A model generated the notes under the pieces. The model saw only the letters and a list, made by a program, of their open reading frames with translations. It did not search any database and was not told the DNA's origin. Shown piece by piece: positions 9,733-19,586 of a stretch of 64,000 nucleotides of DNA. Each line of letters opens with the position of its first letter. The stretch's first letter is position 1. Source of the DNA: Zygnema cylindricum (lineage: Eukaryota > Streptophyta > Zygnematophyceae > Zygnematales > Zygnemataceae); the NCBI GenBank assembly GCA_037447655.1, contig JBBHKE010002973.1, forward strand, positions 168,322 through 232,321. The letters are read 5' to 3'. Both the position numbers and the translations under genes were made by a program.

Positions 9733-12535
9733 TGGGTAGATCATAGACTCACGGGCCTCAATGTATATGTTCTAAGATAAGAGGTGGTTCACCAAACTGA
9801 GAAAGATCCCAATACAGAGTACGGAGATGGTAACTGTTGACTTGAAGGTTCTAGTTGATGGAAAGGCCTCAATTGTAACACTCTCAGATGTTCTTTACAT
9901 TCCACAGCTTAGCAAGAACTTAGTCTCTTCAGCTGTCCTAGATGAAAAGGAGTTTGAAACAGGAACTACGAAAGGAATCTTCACAGCAAGCTTTGATAAT
10001 GAGGTCTATTTCATATCTGAGAAGGGTAGTCAATGAATGTTGAGAATTGTATTTTGCAATGAAAAGAGTGTTCTCTATTTGTGTGCAAGCGATATGATGC
10101 TTTGGCACAAAAGTTTAGGGCATGTGCATCTAGATAGATTAAACTAAATGAAGAAAATAGGAATTGTAGATGATATTACTTTTGAGGATGATGAAACCTC
10201 AGATGATTGCAGTGGATGTGCCCAAGGGAATATTCATAGACTTCCATTTCCAAAGGTAAACACATTTAGAAGAGAGAAAGTATTGGGTCTAATTCACATT
10301 AATGTTTGGGGACTTGCTAGGTATGCTTCACAAAGGGGGAAGAGATGGATCTTAACCATCACGGATGATTGGTCTAGATACACTAAGGTAAACTTTCTCA
10401 GACATAAGTCTAAGGTATTGAGATGTTTCAAAGAGTATAAAGTATGGAGTGAAAAACTACACAAAACCTCAATAAAAGAGAAAAGAAGTGATAAAGAAAA
10501 TACACCTCAAGGGAATTTCAAGAATTTATTAAAGAAGAAGGAATTTATCATGAGAAAACTATTCCCTATAATCTGGAACAAAATGGAGTAGCATAAAGAG
10601 TGAATAGGACTTTATGAGATATGTCCAGAAGTATTTTAACTGATAAGAGGATAGGGTTGCAATTTTGGGCTAAGTCTATGAACTATGCTAATTTCATCAA
10701 AAATACAGTCCTTACTTCAGCAAATAATGAGGAAACTCCGTATAAGAGGTGGACAGGAAGAAAGTCTGATTTGTCTAGTTTAAGAGTGTTCGGAAGTCAA
10801 GTCTACAGGTTGGATTCCGATAAGACTAAATGGAAGTTAGAGAGAAGAGGGAAACCATGATATCTTGTAGGATATGATGAGAGCACAAAAGGATACCGAG
10901 TGTTTTATTTGAAAAAGAGAGATATAATTTTAATAAAACACATAGTGGTGATGAATGAAGTAAAGTCCATTGATCCATTCAAATATAATAAGAAAGTCAA
11001 AATCAGATTTGAACCGGATCAGTTTTCTAACTTTGACTTTGAAAATGAAGAAAAAGAAGATGGAGAAAAGGAAAAATCTGCAGATCTACCAAAGGAGAAG
11101 GAGGAAAGGACAACATTTGAGGTAAGGCCACAATACGAATTGCAAACCGATGACGAAATTGATGAGACACCAGAATTGGAAGATAGGGGAGTTGAAAATC
11201 TTCCTAAACGAAACCTGAAGATGCCTTCGATATAGGCGTCAGATTTTGAAGGGGAAAAAACAAGTAGTAAACGACTTCAAGAAAGATAAGTAAATAACCA
11301 ACTCACAAAGATGTCTCACCCAGATGAACCTCAAACATACTTAGAGGCCATAAATACCCCAAAAAGTAGCAGGTGGATCACTGCCATCAATGAAAAAATG
11401 GCCTCCATCATGGAAGCCAATACACGAGAGTTGGTAGATTGTCCACCAGACCGAAAAAACCAATTGGATGTAAGTGGGTTTTTAAGCTTAAATTAAACCC
11501 AGATAATACCATTGAAAGATACAAAGCTAGGTTGATTCCTAAAGGTTATACTCTGAATGAAAGAATAGACCATGAAGAAACCTTTGCACGTGTAGTTAGA
11601 CTTCCTTCTGTGAGAATCCTCTTAAGTTAAAGATTTCCTGCTGTCAGAACCCTCTTAAGTTTAGTCGCAAAAGAGGATATGGAAATACACTAAATGGATA
11701 TTAAAACTGCCTTCTTACACGGAGAGTTGGAAAAAGAAATTAACATGAGACAATCGAAAGGATTCGTGGAAAGTGGGGAAGAAAGCAAGGTTTGCAAAGG
11801 AAAGGTATGCAAACTGATAAAATCAATCTATAGCCTCAAGCAAGCCCCGCGATAATGGAATATAAAGCTCGACGAATTTCTGACTGGTTTGGGGTATATA
11901 AGAATCAGTTCAGATCACTCCATATATTTATTTGAGGATGAGAATGGAGTGATATTTATTTCTATCTATGTGGATGATTTGTTAGTCTTAAGCAAGTCCT
12001 TAGATAAGATTAACAAACTAAAACAAAATCTTAGAAGTTGTTTTGACATGAAAGATCTCGGCAAGCAAAGTACATTTCAGGAATTTAGAAGGAGAGAGAT
12101 ATAGGGAATAGAATTATAAGACTCACTCAGAAAGAAGCTATCGGTAATATGCAAAAAAAAATTCAGATGGAGAAAGCAAATGGATGTACTTTTCCTATGG
12201 ATCTAAAAAAAGTGTATGAGGGGAATGAAGAGGGAGGAATATTGATCATTAATGATCAGATAGATGAGGAAGAAAGAAGATTTATGGAAAACATCCCTTA
12301 ACAACAGATTATAGGCAATTTAATCTATTTTATTAATTATGCCTGGCCAATATACCTGCAGCTGTAGGAGTCCTCAGCAAGAGTCTAAATGAACCTAGAA
12401 AGAGAGACTAAGAGGCAGCCAAAATGGTGACGAGGTATCTGGTAGGGACAAGGGAATTCTGGTTGCATTTGGGAGGGGAGCACACTGACATCACTACTAG
12501 GAGTTATGCCAGTTATTGAGATGTGCCTTTAAGGC
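9733..12535 (+). pseudogene. Cop-D pol remnant
   Basis: Plus-strand copia pol, heavily broken: protease from a degraded IIDSRAS (about 9737-9757) to 10036; GAG-pre-integrase with CSGCAQGN (10,090-10,260); integrase core (10,290-10,860) with DDWSRY retained but the second catalytic Asp region (RSDKEN) and NGV-E region altered; an acidic linker (10,900-11,235); RT pieces (11,311-12,104) that still show YVDDLLVL near 11,970; and an RNase H start to 12,535. Many stops and indels make it older than Cop-E. It includes a local duplication of the segment reading SVRILLS at 11,603-11,660. Confidence 0.8.
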
Positions 12536-12976
12536 TTTAAAAGGGACAAAAATAAGCACCACAATACACCACAATACATAGCAAAAAGCTCCAAGGATCT
12601 TCCCGTAGCAACAGCAAGAGCACACAACAATGACAGACAAGGTTACGTTTTATTACTCGCTAGGAGATTACAAGATTCAGCGCTCGCTGCGAAGGTCTAC
12701 TCAAAGAATGTCCTGCTGACTAGGCCTACTTCACTATTTAAACTAACAAGCTGGTAGTCAACCTAGTACTGTACAACTATACACGTGGACCTTCAAAGTC
12801 AACCAAGACAAATCTCAAAATATCCTTCTAGAACAATACCGTTCTATCTACATTCCGCGGCGTTACTAAACTGCTGAGCTGCGTTGCTCTGCTGCGCTGC
12901 TATGCTGCTACGCTACTAAGTAGCTACGCCGCTAAGTTGCTACGCTACTATGTTGCGCAGGTCTGGAATCGCAGCT
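12536..12976 (-). repeat. Gyp-1 3' LTR, outer part (split by Cop-E)
   Basis: It matches the 5' LTR at 25,849-26,365 from its TTTAAAAGGGAC end up to GGAATCGCAGCT, where Cop-E enters. The LTR resumes at 19,375 and ends at 19,448. Total without the insertion is about 515 bp. The flanking five bases (AAGGC) do not match the flank at the other end of Gyp-1 (TTAGC). Confidence 0.9.
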
Positions 12977-13175
12977 TGTAGAAATTAATGGTTTTAAGTA
13001 TTTTCTAGGTCTCATGAGAAATAAAGAAGCCGAGGCAGTCTAACTCTAAACTTCTCTCTCCAAACTCTCAAACTTGTCGCAGTCACTAAGAAATTGGAGA
13101 GGAAGCTAGAGCCATGGCTACCTAGGCTATCCTCAGGTTTACGGGAAATTTATATTAGTGTAGGGATTAATTACT

Positions 13176-13258
13176 AAAAGGTATGTGCCGGCGACAGGAT
13201 TTGATCCTGGTACCTGCCGGCCGTTAGGGAGTAGATAGCCGGTAGCCTTAGCCGTTAA
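13176..13258 (-). other. tRNA-like module antisense in Cop-E 5' LTR
   Basis: On the minus strand, TTAACGGCTAAGG (13,246-13,258) is followed by the T-arm-like CCAGGATCAAATCCTGT (13,194-13,210) and TTTT (13,176-13,179). The 3' LTR copy is at 18,519-18,601 with five T. Confidence 0.5.
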
Positions 13259-13790
13259 GTCTAGAAGTAGTGTTACGTAGCATATAGTACGATAATTATT
13301 TAAACATGAACACGTAGGATAAGTCATTTAACTATAACTGTTAACGGGATACATAGATATGGTAGTGTAAAAGTACGAATTACTGTACGGATAAGAAAAT
13401 CAATACCGCGCATTGATTTCGTAAGCGAAACAAATACCGCGCATGTATTTATTACGGCTACGATCAAATGTAAGTTTAATCGGACGGCCGGAATTAGCGC
13501 CGAGATCGCGGAAGGAGAATTCGGCGGTTTGTGGGCATCGCCACATCGGATGACACGTGGGGAAGTTACATTAGAGCGCGGCATCTCCGAGGATTAAAGG
13601 AGCGAATCTGGACATACCACGTGTCGACATTTAAGGCATGTCGTACAGTGTCCGTACATAAAGTACACCGGCAGCTGTACTTTTGCTTACGCAACTGTAA
13701 TCTGATTGGTTCCGTACATCAATAGATAGAGTCTTTGAGGGAGATAGGACTTAGAAAAATTAGAGGATAGGACCCTCTCTCCCAGAGAGC

Positions 13791-13816
13791 TTCTATACAA
13801 AAGGTCAACTTTGACC
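13791..13816 (+). promoter_or_regulatory. Putative core promoter and W-box palindrome in Cop-E LTR
   Basis: TATA-like CTATACAAAAG is followed directly by GGTCAACTTTGACC, a palindrome of two TTGACC motifs (the core of plant WRKY W-boxes). The palindrome is also present in the 3' LTR (19,146-19,159), Cop-A (2130-2143) and the solo LTR (31,379-31,392), and nearly so in Cop-C. Binding by WRKY proteins is an inference. Confidence 0.45.
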
Positions 13817-13829
13817 CTCCATAACTTAC

Positions 13830-13933
13830 TGCTCAGGGGAGCAAATTCAGAGATTCTTTTTGCTATCGACTCAGGGGAGTCTTCTCTTCACATGGGTGAA
13901 GGTGGTCAGAGTTTTTGTCTGCCAGGGTGGCAG
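13830..13933 (+). other. Four-hairpin leader RNA element of Cop-E
   Basis: Four short stem-loops lie between the presumed start of transcription and the PBS: TGCTC-AGGG-GAGCA (13,830-13,843), GACTC-AGGG-GAGTC (13,868-13,881), CTTCAC-ATGG-GTGAAG (13,886-13,901) and CTGCC-AGGGT-GGCAG (13,919-13,933). Stems are kept by paired changes in other LTRs of the family. The position suits a packaging or dimerisation signal; that role is inferred. Confidence 0.6.
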
Positions 13934-14027
13934 TTATTTTTGCTAAAAAAACAAAGGGGTCAGGATTATCCTAGAGGCTTCTTGGAAGCTGTCCACTCTG
14001 AGGACTTATGGAGGTCTCAGAGTTTCA

Positions 14028-14042
14028 GGTTATGGGCCCACC
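14028..14042 (+). other. Cop-E primer binding site, overlapping Gag start
   Basis: GGTTATGGGCCCACC abuts the LTR. It is complementary over 15 nt to the anticodon arm of plant initiator tRNA-Met (nt 25-39), the half-tRNA priming type known from Drosophila copia. The ATG at 14,032-14,034 pairs with the CAU anticodon and opens the Gag frame. Confidence 0.85.
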
Positions 14043-14595
14043 CTCTAGGGTACCAATCTTTAATGGAACTAGCTTCATATACTGGGAAAGTATGATGATA
14101 GGAGCTCTATGCGAAAAAAGGTTTTGGGGGATAGTGAGTGGACAATTGGGGCGTCCTTCAAGTCTTGGAATTCCTCCAGGGTTTAAAGGAAGCAGATTCA
14201 CCAGGAAAGAGGATTCACCTTCAACGAAGGAAACAAAGGAAGGAGAGGTGGTGGACAAAGGAAAGGAGAAGGAGGCGACCACACCAATAGCAACTGGTTT
14301 AGCATTCATGTCACCTATTCCGAGGAACGAGGAGAATGATACTGAAACCTGGGACTTCAACAATATGGCGGCAAAGCACTTCATCCTACGCCATCTCACT
14401 CAAGGACTTGCATGTCCTCATTTGCAGGTAGAAAGGGTATCCGATCTTTGGATGGCTCTGATAGAGATGTACAGAAGTGGTACGATTCAGCAACAACAAA
14501 TGGCTGATCAGAAAGTTAACGAGTATGTATACAAAGGGGGAAATATGTTGGATTTTTGCAATGAGCTTGCTACACTCACTAATGAAGTTACCTGA
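14032..14595 (+). pseudogene. Cop-E Gag, N-terminal frame
   Basis: Starts MGPPSRVPIFNG, an N-terminus shared by Cop-B and Cop-C. It contains the copia Gag core (FIYWESMMIGAL near the start, then WDFNNMAAKHFILRHLTQGL, SDLWMALIEMY), which forms the virus-like particle. An upstream in-frame ATG at 14,008 lies in the LTR, but the matching frame is closed by TAG in Cop-C, so the PBS ATG is preferred. The frame ends at 14,595 because ~50 nt present in Cop-B are missing near 14,570, shifting the rest of Gag into another frame. Confidence 0.85.
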
Positions 14596-15160
14596 TGAGT
14601 TCGAGAATATAGTCAACCGTGTGCAGGACTTGCCGGACTCAAGGTGGATATGGAACTCAGTGGTAGGGATGATTCTCGTTCGAGAGAATACGATTGAGAT
14701 CCGAAGGGGAGGAAAGAGTGGCCAAGCTTTGGCAACAGCAACCGATTGGAGGAACAAGGATTCCAGGAAACCAGTCGGAAACTATGGGGGTAGGGAGCAG
14801 AAAAAACAGGTTGACGAGTTCGAACCAAGGGCTCCCAAAGGTTTATGTCATTTTTGTAAGAAACCGGGGCACTATATGGCAGAGTGCACTAAGCTAACCG
14901 AGCTTCGGTTAAAGGAGGGGCAGACCGGTGGTACCCCGAGAGGAAAGAAAAAGGCCCTTATCACACAGGTACTTGAGGCGGAATCCGAGGACGAGGACGA
15001 TGAGCTCCTTTTGGATGAGGAGTTGGAGGCGAAAACTGAGGTTGAAATTCCACGAAGGCACAAATGTGCTTACGGTGGATTGAAAGGTGAAGTAGGCTGG
15101 ATTATAGATTCAGGTGCCTCAATGCACATGTGTAAGATAGGCACTTGTTCACTAAGATAA
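14580..15160 (+). pseudogene. Cop-E Gag C-terminus, zinc knuckle and protease start
   Basis: The continuation of gag-pol in a different frame: MKLPDEFENIVNRVQDL, a CCHC zinc knuckle CHFCKKPGHYMAEC (14,846-14,887) that would bind the element RNA, an acidic linker, and the aspartic protease active site DSGAS (15,107-15,121). A 1-nt deletion near 15,135 (compared with Cop-C) ends this frame inside the protease. Confidence 0.85.
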
Positions 15161-16419
15161 GAAAGATTCCCACCGTAAAGATAGAGTACTGGGATGGGAG
15201 GATAGTCACCACTACTCTTGTAGGATCGGTAGATCTGAAAGTGTTAGTAGAAGGAAAGACATCCATATTAACATTCTCCGATGTATTGTTTATTCCGGAG
15301 CTGAACAAAAACCTTATCTCTACATCAGTATTAGATGATAAGGGTTTTTTTACTAGCACTAGGTAAGGAGTCTTTACTGCTAGTTTTGAGGAGGATGTCT
15401 ATTTCATTGCTGAAAAAGGTAGCCATGGGATGTTTAGGCTGATCTTAAGTAATGAAACGAAGAAACTTTATTATGCTGGCGTTCATGATATTATGATGTG
15501 GCATAAGAGGGTTAGGCATGTGAATCTAGATAAGTTAAGAGAGATGAAAAAGATGGGAGTGGTGGAAGGGATTTAGTTCAGTGAGAGTGATGATATAAGT
15601 GATTGTAGTGGGTGTGCTCAAGGTAAAGCACACAGATTACCCTTTCCTAAAACAGCCACCTACAAGGAAGAAAAACTTCTAGATCTAGTACACACAGATA
15701 TTTGGGGACCGGCTAGAGTGCCCTCACCGGGGGGGAAGAGATTTATGATGACTATAACTGCTGATTGGTCTCGGTATTCTCGGGTGTATTTTTTGAAAAA
15801 CAAGTCAAAGGCTGAGGATTGTTTTAGACAATATAAAGCATGGAGCGAAAAACTCCATGAAACTCCAATCAAGAGAGTAAGGAGTGACAATGGTGGAGAG
15901 TATACTTCTAACCAGTTTGAGGATTTTTTGAGGGAAGATGGGGTTCAACACCAAAAGACAGTTCCAGAAAATCCGGAACAGAATGGGGTGGCTGAAAGGT
16001 TAAATAGAACACTAAGTGATAGTGCTAGAAGTATGTTGTCGGATAAGAAGATAGGAAAAAGGTTTTGGGCAGAAGCAATGAACTGTGCTAATTACCTCAA
16101 AAATAGAGTTCTTACTTCAGCTATAAAAGATCAAACACCTTATGAGAGATGGACAGGCCGGAAACCAGACTTATCTCATTTAAAGGTTTTCGGCAGTCAA
16201 GTATTCAGTCTAGATACAGATCGGTCTAATTGGAAGCTAGATCCTAAAGGAAAACCGGGATACTTATTAGGATATGATGAGGATGTTAAAGGATATAGAG
16301 TTTATGATCTAAAAAGAGAAGATATAATCTTAGTAAAACAGCTAGTAGTTATGGATGAAGGAAAGTCTGTGGATCCCTTCAAATATACAAAGTCAGTAAA
16401 AATCAGATTTGAGTCATAA
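15145..16419 (+). pseudogene. Cop-E protease C-terminus and integrase (with stops)
   Basis: One frame holds the rest of the protease (DVLFIPELNKNLISTSVLDD), GAG-pre-integrase with H-H and CSGCAQGK zinc ligands (about 15,500-15,633), and the integrase core. The core has DIWGPA (first Asp near 15,692), RSDNGGEY (Asp at 15,886) and NGVAERLNRT (Glu at 15,994), giving exact D-35-E spacing. The uninterrupted part runs 15,718-16,419. In-frame stops are TAA at 15,364, TAG at 15,575 and TAA at 16,417. The second looks like CAG to TAG, typical of methylcytosine decay. Confidence 0.9.
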
Positions 16420-18306
16420 AATTCTGATGACTTTGAGCTTCCTAACTGTCCAAGTTTTAGAGACGATGACATTCTTGCAGGTACAAATCAGACTGAAAAG
16501 GACTCAGCTGTGGAAACTCCAGTGACAACTCTACCCGAAGCGGAAGACGTGGTGGAAATTGATTCGGAATCAAGGGATAGGGGAGAAACCGAGTTTGTTC
16601 GAAAGAATCCACGAGAACCATCTATTCCGGCCTCAAATTTTGAAGGGGGAAGGAGAAGTAGTAAAAGACTGCAAGAAAAACAGGTTAATAACAAGGTAAC
16701 AAAACTATCTCATCAAGATGAGCCTCAAACTTATGGAGAGGCGATGACTTGTCCAGAAAGAAATCGGTGGAAGACAGCCATCAATGAAGAGATGGCCTCA
16801 ATTATGGCAGCCAATACTTGGGAGCTGGTGGATTGTCCACCTAACCGAAAACCAATCGGTTGTAAGTGGGTTTTCAAATTAAAACTGAACCCAGATAACA
16901 CAATCGAGCGCTACAAGGCCCGACTAGTGGCAAAGGGATTTACACAAAAGGAGGGAATTGACTACGAGGAAACCTTTGCCCCGGTGGTCAGATTTCCCTC
17001 CGTCCGCATACTTCTCAGCCTGGCAGCAGCGCAAGACATGGAAGTGCACCAGATGGACATCAAAACAGCCTTTTTGCATGGAGAATTGGAAGAGGAGATC
17101 TTCATGCAACAACCCGAAGGGTTTGTGGAAGAAGGAGAGGAGAGTAAGGTATGCCAGCTGATTAAATCTCTTTATGGTTTGAAAAAGGCGCCTCGACAGT
17201 GGAATAAGAAGCTTGATGAGTTTCTTACCGGTCTGGGATATATCCGGATCAGCTCAGATCACTCAATCTATGTTTTCGAAGATGAGGAAGGTTTTATATT
17301 TATTGCAATTTATGTTGATGATTTGCTTGTTTTAAGTAAATCAATGGAAAAAATTAATAAACTGAAAACCGATCTTAAGGGGAGATTTGAAATGAAGGAT
17401 ATGGGGGAAGCAAAATATATTTTGGGAATTCAAGTAGAGAGAGACCGAAAAAGAAAAATTATAAGATTGACTCAAAAAGAAGCAATAGGGAACATGCTTG
17501 AAAAATTTCACATGGATAAAGCTAATAGTTGTACAACTCCAATGGAATTGAAGAAGGGAAGTGAGGGGAGTGAGGAAGAAGGAGGTATAGTCTTAGACGA
17601 GGAATTATCTCCTGAAGAACAAAAGTTCATGCAGACTATTCCTTACAGGCAAGTATTGGGAAGTCTAATCTATTTTATGAATTGTACCCGGCCGGATTTA
17701 GCTGCAGCTGTAGGAGTGCTGAGTAGAAGTCTAAATGCTCCCACTAAGAAGGATTGGGAGGCAACTAAGAGAGTTCTTAGATACTTGATAGGAACTAGGG
17801 ATCTATGGTTGCATTTGGGTGGGGAGAATACTGACATCACTACTTGGAGTGATGCTAGTTATGGTGATGCTTCGATGAGGAGATGCACTTCTGGATATGT
17901 ATTATATGTGGGTGATGGGGCTTGCTGTTGGAGTAGCAAACAGCAAAAGGTTATTGCTCAGTCCACCATGGAGGCTGAGTATATGGCCTCTTGCTCTGCT
18001 GTAAAAGAATTGATGTGGGTCAAGTCTTTACTTGGTGAACTTGGACATCTTAAGAGTGGTGCGCAAAAAATATTTTGTGATAATCAAGCAGCAATCGCTA
18101 TTTCTGCCAATCCTAAACATCATTTTAAAGCTAAACACATGGACATTAGACTCAGCTTTGTTAGAGAGAAAGTAGAAAATAAAATAATCAATTTAGAGTA
18201 CCGACCAGATAGTGAGATGGTAGCAGATATGATGACCAAACCTATGCCTTCCCCTAAGCTAATTTTCTGCTGGGAGAAGTGTGGTCTGAAATTAAAGATT
18301 GACTAG
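16420..18306 (+). CDS. Cop-E reverse transcriptase and RNase H
   Basis: The longest intact frame in the window: 598 codons from the first ATG at 16,510, in the same frame as the integrase upstream and open back to the stop at 16,417. An acidic linker is followed by a Ty1-type RT: WVFKLKLNPDNTIERYKARL, GIDYEETFAPV, QMDIKTAFLHGEL, and the catalytic YVDD at residues 268-271 of the ATG frame (17,311-17,322). RNase H follows with WSDASYGD, STMEAEYMA and the FCDNQAA acidic residues, ending near KHMDIRLSFVREKV. It copies element RNA into cDNA in the particle. The catalytic residues look intact, but it is cut off from Gag by the upstream stop. Confidence 0.92.
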   Translation, partial: NSDDFELPNCPSFRDDDILAGTNQTEKDSAVETPVTTLPEAEDVVEIDSESRDRGETEFVRKNPREPSIPASNFEGGRRSSKRLQEKQVNNKVTKLSHQDEPQTYGEAMTCPERNRWKTAINEEMASIMAANTWELVDCPPNRKPIGCKWVFKLKLNPDNTIERYKARLVAKGFTQKEGIDYEETFAPVVRFPSVRILLSLAAAQDMEVHQMDIKTAFLHGELEEEIFMQQPEGFVEEGEESKVCQLIKSLYGLKKAPRQWNKKLDEFLTGLGYIRISSDHSIYVFEDEEGFIFIAIYVDDLLVLSKSMEKINKLKTDLKGRFEMKDMGEAKYILGIQVERDRKRKIIRLTQKEAIGNMLEKFHMDKANSCTTPMELKKGSEGSEEEGGIVLDEELSPEEQKFMQTIPYRQVLGSLIYFMNCTRPDLAAAVGVLSRSLNAPTKKDWEATKRVLRYLIGTRDLWLHLGGENTDITTWSDASYGDASMRRCTSGYVLYVGDGACCWSSKQQKVIAQSTMEAEYMASCSAVKELMWVKSLLGELGHLKSGAQKIFCDNQAAIAISANPKHHFKAKHMDIRLSFVREKVENKIINLEYRPDSEMVADMMTKPMPSPKLIFCWEKCGLKLKID

Positions 18307-18319
18307 AAAATAAGGGGAG
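18307..18319 (+). other. Cop-E polypurine tract
   Basis: AAAATAAGGGGAG lies directly before the TG of the 3' LTR, the expected position of the plus-strand primer. Confidence 0.85.
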
Positions 18320-19369
18320 TGTAGAAATTAATGGTTTTAAGTATTTTCTAGGTCTGAATAGAAATAAAGAAGCCGAGGCAGTCTACCTCTAAACTTCTCT
18401 CTCCAAACTCTCAAACTTGTCGCAGTCACTGAGAAATTGGAGAGGAAGCTAGAGCCATGGCTACCTAGGCTATCCTCAGGTTTACGGGAAATTTATATTA
18501 GTGTAGGGATTAATTACTAAAAAGTATGTGTCGGCGACAGGATTTGATCTTGGTACTTGCCGGCCGTCAGGGAGTAGATAGCCGGTAGCCTTAGCCGTTA
18601 AGTCTAGAAGTAGTGTTACGTAGCATATAGTACGATAATTATTTAAACATGAACACGTAGGATAAGTCATTTAACTATAACTGTTAACGGGATACATAGA
18701 TATGGTAGTGTAAAAGTACGAATTACGGTACGGATAAGAAAATCAATACCGCGCATTGATTTCGTAAGCGAAACAAATACCGCGCATGTATTTATTACGG
18801 CTACGATCAAATGTAAGTTTAATCAGACGGCCGGAATTAGCACCGAGATCGCGGAAGGAGAATTTGGCGGTTTGTGGGCATCGCCACATCGGATGAAACG
18901 TGGCGAATTTACATTGGAGCGCGGCATCTCCGAGGATTAAAGGAGCAAATCCGGACATACCACGTGTCGACATTTAAGGCATGTCGTACAGTGTCCGTAC
19001 ATAAAGTACACCGGCAGCTGTACTTTTGCGTACGGAACTGTAATCTGATTGGTTCCGTACATCAGTAGATAGAGTCTGTGAGGGAGATAGGACTTAGAAA
19101 AATTAGAGGATAGGACCCTCTCTCCCAGAGAGCTTCTGTACAAAAGGTCAACTTTGACCCTCCATAACTTACTGCTCAGGGGAGCAAATTCAGAGATTCT
19201 TTTTGCTATCGACTCACGGGATTCTTGTCTTCACAGGGGTGAAGGTGGTCAGAGTTTTTGTCTGCCAAGGTGGCAGTCATTTTTGCTTAAACACAAAGGA
19301 GTCAGGATTATCCTAGAGGCTTCTTGGAAGCTGTCCACTCTGAGGACTTATGGAGGTCTCAGAGTTTCA
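18320..19369 (+). repeat. Cop-E 3' LTR (1050 bp)
   Basis: Same ends and order of motifs as the 5' LTR, with scattered substitutions. The second hairpin has decayed (GACTCACGGGATTC). The tRNA-like module is at 18,519-18,601 (-). Confidence 0.95.
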
Positions 19370-19586
19370 CAGCTGCGCTGCTCTGACACCACAACTATAG
19401 CAGCCTAGTTGCTAGCTACTAAGTACCCAACTCTGTAACCCTGTTACACTGCCTCCCACTAGAGCTTCAGCGTCCCGCTGAACCTTACTAGCTCAAGGAA
19501 ACTGCAATTGCCGGAGTATGCCGTACGTAAAGACGCTGAACCCTACTGGCTCAAGGAAACTGCAATTGCCGGAGTATGTTGTACGT

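Larger units (their letters stand above)
9493..12535 (+). mobile_element. Cop-D: Ty1/copia element, gag deleted
   Basis: Plus-strand copia whose 5' LTR survives only from 9493 to 9707, downstream of the Cop-C insertion point. The region from the PBS to the protease active site is deleted, so gag and the zinc knuckle are missing. It continues through protease, integrase, RT and part of RNase H, then ends at 12,535 against a gypsy LTR. The remaining RNase H and 3' LTR are not found on the far side of that gypsy. Confidence 0.8.
12977..14027 (+). repeat. Cop-E 5' LTR (1051 bp)
   Basis: TGTAGAAATTAATGG ... CAGAGTTTCA. It carries the antisense tRNA-like module (13,176-13,258), an ATTGG element near 13,706, a TATA-like CTATACAAAAG near 13,793, the palindrome at 13,803-13,816 and four leader hairpins (13,830-13,933). 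Confidence 0.95.
12977..19369 (+). mobile_element. Cop-E: nearly complete Ty1/copia element
   Basis: A 6.39-kb plus-strand copia with LTRs at 12,977-14,027 and 18,320-19,369, PBS 14,028-14,042, PPT 18,307-18,319, and a perfect 5-bp target duplication CAGCT (12,972-12,976 and 19,370-19,374). It is inserted in the 3' LTR of Gyp-1. The two LTRs differ at only a few percent of positions by eye, so the insertion is fairly recent. Its gag-pol nevertheless has two frameshifts and three in-frame stops, so it would need helper proteins to move. Confidence 0.95.

Noticed and set aside
15364-16419. In-frame stops of Cop-E as programmed readthrough or recoding
   Set aside because: Three different stops at positions where relatives have Lys/Glu/Gln codons, plus frameshifts, fit ordinary decay; no conserved readthrough context.
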